Positions 11,403 to 19,368 of a stretch of DNA of 64,000 nt are shown here, one piece after another (the first letter of the stretch is position 1; every line of letters starts with the position of its first letter). Made by a program: the position numbers and the translations under genes. The DNA comes from Sphagnum magellanicum (Eukaryota; Streptophyta; Sphagnopsida; Sphagnales; Sphagnaceae): contig CM038911.1 in NCBI GenBank assembly GCA_021904315.1, positions 22,417,390 to 22,481,389 of the forward strand. The letters run 5' to 3'. The notes beneath the pieces are model-generated. The model was given only the letters and a program-made list of their open reading frames with translations, ran no database searches and was not told where the DNA came from.

Positions 11403-12281
11403 GAAGGGATTACATTACTAGAGCTTTTTGGTGGTATTGGTATAGGTCTCGAAGCCCTACTATAGTTAGGGATGGTGGTTTGGAGGTATTTCTACATAGG
11501 CATTGATCTTATTGCAAGGCAAATGGCGACATCGAGAATGATGGAGTTCACAGCTAGATTTTCACAACAGTTTTCAACCACTGCATGGAAGGCTGGTTTC
11601 ACTTTCTTGCCCTTTGACATACAACTAATTCAAAAGAAGCCTATGGAATTATTTGGCCTCGTGGACCTCGTCATTTCAGGTTGGGAGTGTCAAGGATTTT
11701 CAGTGGCTAGATTTGGAGAAGGCTTGAGTGACACAAGATCCGGTCTTTTCATGGACATGGTATGATTGATCACCTAGGCTCAATCCATTTTTCCTACACT
11801 TGGTTATGTAATTGAGAACACCCCTTCTTAGCTTGACCAAAAGGAGAAAGTCCAAGAGCATCACACACTGGTCAAACATTACCTTGGAGAGCCCCTTGTA
11901 CTTGATGCAACACAATGCGGTTCCTATGCGCACTGGTTGCGTAATTGGTGGAACAACCTGGCACCACTCTCAGTTCTACAGCTGGCTCTGAAATACACCA
12001 TAAGAGACCCCAACCTGTAAGTTTTTCACATATTGGATGATTAGAGCTATTGCCAACTAGTTACAAGGCAAGAGAAACCTCCTTGGTTTTTCATAAATGT
12101 AATAGGAAAACCAAGAGGTGCTTGGCCCACCTTTGTTTCCTTCCCAGGAGCACACGCCTTTCAAGGGGATGGACCATGCCTAGTGTATTGTCATGCTTTA
12201 GCCACTTGGGATGAACCAAGCCCAAAAGAAAGAGAAAGGGCTATGGGGTTCCAAGTTAGCATATTAGTCACACTAAGGTGA
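11403..12281 (+). pseudogene. DNA (cytosine-5) methyltransferase-like domain inside the gypsy pol region (broken)
   Basis: One frame of 292 codons carries C5-methyltransferase motifs in order. Motif I is E-L-F-G-G-I-G-I-G at 11,421. A Cys-Gln motif IV, G-W-E-C-Q-G-F-S, lies at 11,679-11,702 with the catalytic Cys kept but the usual Pro replaced by Glu. It is followed by an R-S-G-L-F segment. Motif VI is I-E-N-T-P-S near 11,811-11,828. A D-A-T-Q...R-N-W-W motif VIII-like segment lies near 11,905-11,950, and R-E-R-A-M-G-F-Q near 12,232 matches the conserved C-terminal part. In-frame stops lie at 11,463, 11,763, 11,775, 11,829, 12,018, 12,042 and 12,279. Such enzymes move a methyl group from S-adenosylmethionine to cytosine C5. 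The domain shares the element's strand and lies between protease and RT. The subfamily is unresolved. Confidence 0.8.
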
Positions 12282-12484
12282 CTAGATTAGAGCGTAACGC
12301 TCTACTAAAGAGAAGCATGGACATGAACTCCCTTACATGGTTGTTGGTAACCTGTGTATTCTTTCAAATGTACACAACACTAACACTGATTTAATCAGCT
12401 TGTAGTTCTGGCGATGTGATCACATGGCACCTTGACTAAGTACATTTACCTATTTTCAACACTCTACATTTCACTCTTAATGTT

Positions 12485-12497
12485 GGGGGGGAGGAGG
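12485..12497 (+). other. Polypurine run between methyltransferase and RT regions
   Basis: A run of seven G followed by AGGAGG lies about 200 bp before the RT-like codons. Retroelements use polypurine tracts to prime plus-strand DNA, normally next to the 3' LTR, so an internal one could be a secondary tract or chance. No function is demonstrated. Confidence 0.3.
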
Positions 12498-12675
12498 TAC
12501 CATGTAATTTGACTCAAGTTGTGTCTGATACACCTGGAGGTACTTCAGTTTCTGGAGAAACAATTATTACCTTTTACAAATCTGCGTAGTTGGATAGTGG
12601 AAAACCCAATACACCAAGTTCTTCAAACACATTTTCCAATTCCATTCCATGTGTTTCCAACTACCTTTTCATTAT

Positions 12676-12935
12676 GGGTTACCAGCTCACCAAGAAGGAA
12701 AGAGACCAGGTCACAGATTTGTTAATTAAGTACAAGAATGTGTTCGCATTCTCAATGAAAGACTTAGGTAGGTGTAAGACCATGCAGTTCTTTATAAACT
12801 TTACAAATGAGACACCCGTCTATCGGAGGAGGCATAGGTTGAGCAAGCATGAGTGGGAACTAGTAGATGAAAGATCCAAAGAGCTCCATGAAGTTGGTCT
12901 CATTCAGCCATCAAGTTTTGATTTCGCAGCCAAAT
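12676..12935 (+). pseudogene. Reverse transcriptase N-terminal part, catalytic core deleted
   Basis: The open stretch begins M-G-Y-Q-L-T-K-K-E-R and contains the gypsy RT entry region: T-P-V-Y-R-R-R-H-R, then a long helix with L-H-E-V-G-L-I-Q-P-S-S. At about 12,930 the sequence jumps directly into the linker before RNase H. Fingers and palm, including the Y-X-D-D catalytic motif, are absent. The same frame is open until 12,973 but its last codons no longer match RT. The element therefore lost on the order of 150-200 codons by internal deletion. Confidence 0.75.
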
Positions 12936-13165
12936 ACGGCCCTTGCTGTTGTATGGGTCGTCATACATTTTAGGCCCTATCTTTATGGCACCAATTTCAT
13001 TTTGTATACCGACCATCAGCCTATCAAGTGGTTGATGACCAATGATAAGCTTACTGGTAAGTTAGTTCGTTGGGCATTTATACTTTAGGAGTATGAGTTC
13101 AAGGTTATTCACCGACCTAGTATTACACATTAGAACGCGGATACCATGTCATGGAAACCCCTCAT
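12936..13165 (+). pseudogene. RNase H domain of gypsy pol (partial)
   Basis: The region reads A-L-A-V-V-W-V-V, then F-I-L-Y-T-D-H-Q-P-I-K-W-L and a V-I-H-R-P tail, the signature of the Ty3/gypsy RNase H-like domain that degrades template RNA. A TAG falls where the family has the Leu-Gln-Glu-Tyr-Glu segment (near 13,087), and the H-Q-N-A-D segment has TAG in place of the Gln codon. The domain starts abruptly at the RT deletion, so its N-terminal strand is missing. Confidence 0.75.
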
Positions 13166-13284
13166 TACCTTTGAAGATTTCTTAGAAATCAGGCAAGACT
13201 TCGACTAAATTCCAACAATACATGTATTTGATGCATTTAGTTATTTTGCACTAGTACAATGTAACTTGGTTGAACATCCCGTTA

Positions 13285-14180
13285 TGGATATATGGGAAGA
13301 CTTGGACACTTTGAGGTTTCTTCAACATGGGGAATACCCTCCCCAAGTTACATCAAGTCAGCAGGATCACATACAACAATGGTCCAAACGTTACTCATGA
13401 CGGGACAATCACCTCGTCTGATGCTTACCACAAGGCGACAAAGTGGTCCCTCCACCACACAAACGGTTTGGTCTTATTTAAAAGGTATATTCAGAGCTTG
13501 GACACTTTGGAGTTAAACGTATTTATAGCTTTCTCACTCCTCATTACCATTGGAGAGGCATGTATGCTCAAGTCCGAGACGTCATTGCTAGGTGTGAATA
13601 ATGTGATAGATTGAGAATTTACTTCTCCTTTCGATAGTTCACGCTTTCTCCACTCCCTATTCATGGCATGTTTTATCACTGGTCATGTGATTTAGTTGGA
13701 GAGTTACCATAGACCTCCAGGGGTAATGTCTACATCATGATTATGATTGAACATTTTTCAAAGTGGGTCGAGCTTGTTGCATTACCAAACAAGTCATCAC
13801 ACAACACCAGCCAGGCTTTCTTATAACAAGTTTTAAGTAGGTTTGGGGTTTGTGTTGAGTGCCTTACTAATCAAAGATCAGAATTCAGGGGAGAATTCCA
13901 AGACCTACTTGACCATGTTCTCATTGACCATCGACGGATCTCAAAAGATCATCCCCAAGCTGATGACCTTGCAGAAAGGATAGTTCAGACATGCAAGAAG
14001 GGACTTCAGAAGATTTGCTTCACTAGGAACAAAGAGGATTGGGACTTGGCCCTCCCTTACATCGCCATGGGTTACAAGATGTCCAAACACGCCTCTTTGT
14101 CTCATTTGTCTCCTTATTTTCTACTTTTTGGGAGACATCCCATTCCAACCTTCTTCCATTGTTGTTCAAATGGATTAGGT
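13285..14180 (+). pseudogene. Integrase of the gypsy element (broken)
   Basis: A His-His-Cys-Cys zinc region is readable near 13,490-13,600 (H-F-G-V-K-R, then H-Y-H-W-R-G-M, then A-R-C-E and C-D-R). The DDE core follows: first Asp in the W-S-C-D-L-V-G segment near 13,685; second site reading N-Q-R-S-E-F near 13,875, where the usual Asp is Asn; Glu in A-D-D-L-A-E-R near 13,970. The L-S-P-Y-F-L-L-F-G-R-H-P block near 14,110-14,150 is typical of the end of gypsy integrases. TAG, TAA and TGA stops interrupt it repeatedly. It continues in frame toward the PHD finger. Confidence 0.75.
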
Positions 14181-14181
14181 T

Positions 14182-14583
14182 GTGGACTTAGACTTTCTAT
14201 CCATTTGGGCTAGGGTCATCGCAGATAGGGTTGCTCTATTCAAGAGGGTTATGCCCATGGCCATGGAAAACTTGTCCATTGCACAACATCAAGACACCTT
14301 ATGGTATGCACACACACGAGGTGGCAGTTACAAACCTAAGGTGAAACAATTTGATGTTAGTGATTTTGTGTATCTCCAGTGACAATCTAATAATACTTTA
14401 AACACTTCTTCTGGTCGCACTATCTTGAGGATTAAGGTGATCAAGCCTTTAGGTGTGTTGGAGTTGCAAGGAGTTGATAGACACACAATTCAAGATCACT
14501 CCAAATACTGTGCACCTTACCACTTGCCGAACTTGGATCCTACCATCATCACGTCGATTTGGATTCCTCCACGTGATTATCCA
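14182..14583 (+). pseudogene. Integrase C-terminal extension linking to PHD finger
   Basis: The frame from 14,182 is open for 66 codons and includes a Y-K-P-K-V-K-Q-F-D-V-S-D-F-V-Y-L segment, which matches the SH3-like region at the end of gypsy integrases. After a TGA at 14,380 the frame continues with L-G-V-L-E-L-Q-G-V-D and a Pro-rich stretch into the cysteine cluster. No chromodomain aromatic cage was recognised. Together with the next feature this looks like a C-terminal targeting tail. Confidence 0.5.
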
Positions 14584-14718
14584 TGTCAGGTATGTTAGAA
14601 GACAGATGATGTTGATTAGATGTTACTTTGCAATAACTGTAATGGTGGATACCATCTTTTATGCCTCAAGCCGAAGCTCACTCAAGTTCCCATTGGCAAT
14701 TGGTATTGTTCATCATGT
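14584..14718 (+). pseudogene. PHD zinc finger fused after integrase (two stops)
   Basis: The frame shows C-Q-V-C, two stops where residues should be (14,596 and 14,617), then M-L-L-C-N-N-C, G-G-Y-H-L-L-C, an L-T-Q-V-P-I-G-N-W-Y-C turn and C-S-S-C. This is the complete C4-H-C3 cross-brace of a PHD finger, with Cys at 14,584 and 14,593 and the last Cys at 14,716. PHD fingers read histone H3 tail states. Being in frame with the integrase tail and ending at a TGA at 14,734, it probably formed the polyprotein C-terminus and could have steered insertion to chosen chromatin. A host PHD gene is unlikely given the continuous frame. Confidence 0.8.
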
Positions 14719-14760
14719 TTTCCTGCAGCACCTTGATTTCTATTTAGACCATGCCACATT

Positions 14761-17243
14761 TTTTTCGGCTCAAATCTAGGGTGGAATACATGAGAATTTC
14801 ATCTCAGCCTCCTCTTGTGCATTGTATATATATGTGCGTGCATCTCTTTTTGATATAATAGTTTCTACCTTTGATTAGTTTTAGTCTTTTTGTTTAGTAG
14901 AGTTTATTATGGATTTATACCTTTACGACATCGTATGTCACGACACTACATGTCACGACAGTATAAGCAACTAAGTGAAGATTGTTAGAAACGAGTTACA
15001 CATTGAACAACTTTTTACAACTAGTATATAACTTTCATACACGTGATTACGCCATGTCTCCACATTCTTAGTGTCCATGGGGTACAAGTTTAAAATAAAT
15101 AAAAATGAAAACAAAATGATTTTGGAATGGTTCAACCAATGTTGGGGTGATTCTTTCAATTTTTGTAACATTAAAGGTTTTCAAAAAATGGTTTTCTAGC
15201 TGATTTTTTGATTTTATCATATTTTTGAAAACCACGGTTACTTACCAAAATTAGTTTTTGAATTTTTTGAAAAAAAATAAAAAATGAAAATTGAGTTGAT
15301 AATCCATGGGTATCTATCCTTTAATTCCAAAAATGATGGAGAAAAATTGAAAAGCCAACTAATTTTTTAATTTTTTGAAAAACAAATTCAAGTTGTGAAA
15401 ATTCACTAAAAAGAAAACATGCTAATGTTTTAGAGTGAAGGAATGCTTAAGCCTTTTTACTAGTGAATTTGTTGCATTTGATGTCAATAGGTAATACAAT
15501 AACATGGCTCTATTGAGAAGTTGGGATTAGTATTATTATTGTGTTTGAAGTTCTTGATCCTTTAGTCCTCATGATGATGAGATAAAGAACATGTTTTTGA
15601 TTTTCAAAAAAATTTCTTATATTAAAATTAGAGAATTTTACAATAATACCACTTGATAAGATTGGGCTGTGTCATTAACATGAAAGGCTGTTCCCATTTT
15701 ATTTATGAAAAGGTGATCAATTTGGATGAATTGAGGGAAGAAAATGATCAAACCTAAAAATTGAATCAATGTTGTGAATGTAAATGGTTTTAAACCTATG
15801 CTCAGTGCAGCTGTGAATGACATAATGGGATTTATTCACACAACACATAAATGTAAATGTAAAACAAATAAACTTACATAGTTTTACATTGCCATGTAAA
15901 ACAATTTTAAAACACGTAATTTTGAAGGGGTGGTGAGGGAATGTGGGTGTAATGTTTGGTCAAATTCTTTTGGGGGAATGCACCACAAATAATTAAATTA
16001 ATTAATATGAGTCACAATAGGTACCGAAGCTGTTGTAAAAGCAAGAGCCAAAATCTGTTCATGAGTAAACTTTAAAATAGAAATTCTATTCATGGTATGA
16101 GGTGAGGTAGCATGTAACCAGGATGCCTTCAAGAATGTGCACTCAAAATATTTTCCAATAACTTAGCACCATAGTTTGTCCCATTTGCTTAAAATTGTGC
16201 ACTTTACATATTGTATATAAGTGAGTTGAAGGAAACATTGTCATGATATTATCTTGATAATAAAAGCTTTTATTTGGAGAGTATTAAAAATATTAAACTT
16301 TTTATTTGAAGAACCAATCATAGCAACCCATTGCAAAAAAGAAAAAAACAACCAACAACATTGAGTTTAGAATGCATGCATAACTATTTAATGTGGATTG
16401 CAAATAGGTACAATCACTTAGGTTACATAATAAATACATTGGCACATCTCAAATTGTTTACATGACATCATGTAAATATATTTAACAATCACTTATACTG
16501 CTAAAGTATAAGTGTACGAAAATTAAATAAACATTACTTGCAATATATATAAGTGTAAGTGTAATGGGTAGGGTCATGTTCCACGGTTTTTATATGCCTA
16601 TTTACACTTATATACACAACATTAGTAGAGACTCATAAGGCATCACAAAATCAACAATTCATTGCACTTGTTTAATATTTGCCCTTTCGTTCACCCTTGA
16701 ACAAGGGGGTGAGGGATATATGTTATTACATTTTATACTGACCTTCGAAAGACTCACTTGAATGAACCTCATGAGTCCTAGTAGTTCTGTAGCACTTGAA
16801 TGCAAATGATGACTAAAGGGTTACCTACTTCTTCTATGCCCTAATGTAGCGACCTACTAAAGACCCACTTCCATAAACTACTACTGACAAGTGGACTTAA
16901 ATGTTATTTAAGTTTTGCCACTGAGTCAATGACTAACTAATAGTAATATCCAGGTGTCAAATCATTAGTGGCAGTTTTTCACCATAGATATCTCTGTTAT
17001 ACCTAACCAAGGGAAAATCTTATGGCTATAATTGGTAGTGTGGACAGTGGCCCTTGAGAATTTCCAATACTTGGAAGCTATAATAAGTGTAGGGTAACAC
17101 CCTTGGAGTAGTGGAGTTCCACAACAAAGTATCCCTCTGCCTTGGGTGGGTAGCTTACTTTCAAAACTCTCCACAAGGTGGAGGTGTTGGGAACTCCTGC
17201 CCTTCCCCTGAAGGGCAATACTGAGTATACAATTCCACATGAT
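14761..17243. other. AT-rich spacer downstream of the gypsy relic
   Basis: A short cluster of TGTCACGACA-like repeats lies at about 14,930-14,962, just beyond the polyprotein end. A TGTTAGAAACG sequence at 14,981 could be the start of a 3' LTR, but I found no upstream copy to pair with it. The remaining 2 kb is AT-rich with no recognisable gene, splice-linked frames or RNA gene. Confidence 0.4.
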
Positions 17244-17390
17244 TTTAAAATTAATTTTTTTTCCCATGATAGCCAATGGGTACTAACCAAATATAACATA
17301 AATTTCTTTGAAATACAAGATTTAAAATTAAAATTTTTTTCCCACAATACCCAATGGGTACCAACTGAGTATCACAGGAATTTCTTAACA
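17244..17390. repeat. Two tandem units of about 77 bp
   Basis: Each unit starts TTTAAAATTAA, runs through T-rich sequence to CCCA(T/C)(G/A)AT and CCAATGGGTAC, and ends AATTTCTT. Unit starts are at 17,244 and 17,321. The unit is noncoding; open frames across it are by-products of the repeat. Confidence 0.65.
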
Positions 17391-17969
17391 AAACAACGCC
17401 ACTTCAAAAAAAAAAAAAAAAAAACAGAATCCAAGTGCATGAGCATCTTGTTTTCAGAAGTGCCCCCCACCGGGTTTTATGATCTGGAAGCATACCTCCA
17501 AATACACTAAGAAAAATCTCAGAAGTTTTTAAGCTTTCAATACTTGCAACCCAAGAGTAGAAAGAAATTACATTAAAATACAATACCAACCCAGCTACAA
17601 ACTAGAAACTACTGTGCATCACAAGTCCGGCCAATTAATAAGTTCAGCCGAATTTTGAGTTAAGAGCGGGAGCAAGGGTACTTACTACTGGCTTGATCTG
17701 ATGAATAATAACTTTGAAGGTAGCAGCAGCAGAGCAGGGCAGTTGCAACTTGCAGCTTACCAATTGTATGTTAATTAATGATTCCTTGACCGCAACAACC
17801 ACTCCCTGCTTTATAACTTAATTACAACGCTGCGCAAGGTGCACCCCTCCTCCTCTACATTCGCTGCCACCACCATTATTGTGCTGCATGTGGGGAAGCG
17901 AAAAAGAGCCTCTAGACAGGCTTCACCAGCTCACTAATGCGGCCATAATGATCGTGATCACGGCCCAGA
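17391..17969. other. Spacer, no gene seen
   Basis: It contains a long A run near 17,408-17,424 and otherwise mixed sequence. Short open frames have no domain content and no splice partners. Confidence 0.45.
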
Positions 17970-18349
17970 GTGAACCTTCAACCGGCACCAACCAGCGCAC
18001 CATGAAGGATAGATGGATGGCAAGCAGTCGGGAAACAGTTTTCTGTTGGGTTCCAGTTAACCCAGCTAACCATGGTGGTTAGCTCAGTTGCTTCTTTTAT
18101 TATTACCTACCTACTAACAGCCCGCAAGCAGGTTAGTAAGTAGTTGGTAAAAGTAGCCCTTATAAGTGTATAAATCATCTACTTTCATGGTAGTCATCTA
18201 TTTTCTTCCCTATCTATCTACATACAGCACCTACTTCTTAAAGAATGGGTTACCAAGTTGAAACCAGATAGTAATTCAGTTGAGGTTCATCCACAAGTGA
18301 ATCATAATAGACATCCAGTGGATGGTGTACTGGTGGGTGCTGGTTCACT
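17970..18349 (+). mobile_element. Small TIR element, family A, second full copy
   Basis: It aligns over its whole length with 1475-1796: a GTGAACC...GCACC(A)ACCAGCGCACC start, AAACAGTTTTCTGTT, the AGCTAACCATGGTGGTTAGCT near-palindrome, CTACCTA-rich middle, TTACCAAG(T/G)TGAAACCA, and end TGGGTGCTGGTTCAC. The last 17 bp are duplicated directly to 18,367. No coding capacity. Being shared between sites 16 kb apart, it is a dispersed family rather than a local duplication. Confidence 0.65.
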
Positions 18350-18369
18350 CTGGTGGGTGCTGGTTCAGC

Positions 18370-18940
18370 TTAAAATCTGTGATAGTTGCATTCTTGCCTC
18401 TGTAATGAAATGAAACTTTGTAAAGCTTTAATCAGGGCACCCATCAAATTTTAAATCACTCCAAACAGACTGAAAATGAGAAAGATATGGGGCTGCAAGT
18501 AGAGAGAGGTCTACAGCTAATTTTTCAAAAAAATTAAAGCTAACTTTCACTCATCCTCTTGGTGTGTTTTCTGCTATGCTCCTTTACTTATGATGTGAAA
18601 GAACATTTGTGGCCCTCCAGTTTACTTGTCCAATGACACAAAAATCACTCAATTTGGTGGTAAAAAATGAACTTTTAATTAAAAAAATTAAGGCAAATTA
18701 AGGTCATGATGTTTCCCAGAAAAATCCCTTGTATGTGTGGAAATCATATTTTTCAGGTCGAAACAATGCCAAAATTCGCCCCAAAAGGAACTGCTATAAC
18801 TTCGAAGTGGACTACCTAGTAGCCAAAGCAGTGGAGACCACACTGGCTGGAAAACTGGTACAGTTCGGCCAAGGTCCCACGCTCCACCTTTATAGTATTG
18901 TGTAGAACAGGTGCGCGCGTACCCATGATGCAGCAGCGCT
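18370..18940. other. Spacer upstream of the aspartic protease gene
   Basis: No gene recognised. It presumably contains distal promoter sequence of the downstream protease gene, but no specific element could be supported here. Confidence 0.4.
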
Positions 18941-18949
18941 CATTTGTTT

Positions 18950-19000
18950 GAGAGAGAGAGAGAGAGAGAGGGAGAGAATAAATACTGGCGCGCGCGACAG
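18950..19000 (+). promoter_or_regulatory. GA microsatellite and core-promoter candidate of the protease gene
   Basis: A (GA)n run of about 26 bp at 18,950-18,976 is followed by AATAAATACT (a weak TATA-like stretch) and a GCGCGCGCG run. GA/CT tracts are common in plant core promoters and 5' leaders. It lies about 370-420 bp before the chosen start codon, leaving a long 5' leader. No transcription start can be read from sequence alone. Confidence 0.4.
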
Positions 19001-19368
19001 TTGTGGACCAGCCTAGTGGAGCAGTTGGTACCAGTTGCAGGAGCCCATGCAAAACTTACTAGGTCCCACCAGGCGTCAGTAGAAGAACTGGAAGGAGAAA
19101 GCTGTCTTTGTTTTGGTCGTGCCAAAGAGAAGAGTACGCGAGCTCACAGTCAGTAGTGACTACTGGCAAGCAAAGAGGCGGGCTGGGTATCTCTTCTCTA
19201 GCTTGTCAGAATCGAAGAGACAGCAACTTCAGAGTTGCATTAGAGATAGGAGCTGCAGGACGTCCAGCAGCTGCAGTAATCGCCGCGCGTGACGTCCTTG
19301 TCAATAAAATGAGATTGCACAGCTCTGGAGCTGGATCAGATGCTGCAGGGAGGAGCTGGAGAAGAAAT

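Larger units (their letters stand above)
6650..14760 (+). mobile_element. Decayed Ty3/gypsy-type retrotransposon with methyltransferase and PHD modules
   Basis: Order on the plus strand is gag with CCHC knuckle (about 8.5-10.3 kb), retropepsin (10.65-11.2), a C5 DNA methyltransferase-like domain (11.40-12.28), RT N-part (12.68-12.93), RNase H (12.94-13.16), integrase (13.28-14.17) and a PHD finger (14.58-14.72). PR-RT-RH-IN order identifies Ty3/gypsy. All domains carry premature stops and RT has lost its catalytic core, so this copy cannot move. Paired LTRs, primer-binding site and target duplication were not found. The outer limits are therefore approximate, and the part before 8.2 kb is assigned only by position. 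Confidence 0.75.

Noticed and set aside
11403-12281. Reading the methyltransferase region as a host gene pseudogene unrelated to the retroelement
   Set aside because: Same strand, position between protease and RT, and the same style and degree of decay as its neighbours fit a polyprotein module better, though a genome search is needed to settle it.
14976-15060. 3' LTR starting TGTTAGAAACG
   Set aside because: No matching 5' copy was found by eye, so an LTR cannot be claimed.
19108-19368. Longer N-terminus for the aspartic protease from the ATGs at 19,108 or 19,309
   Set aside because: They would place the hydrophobic signal peptide internally; the ATG at 19,369 puts it at the N-terminus as in the family, and the upstream segment has no family resemblance.
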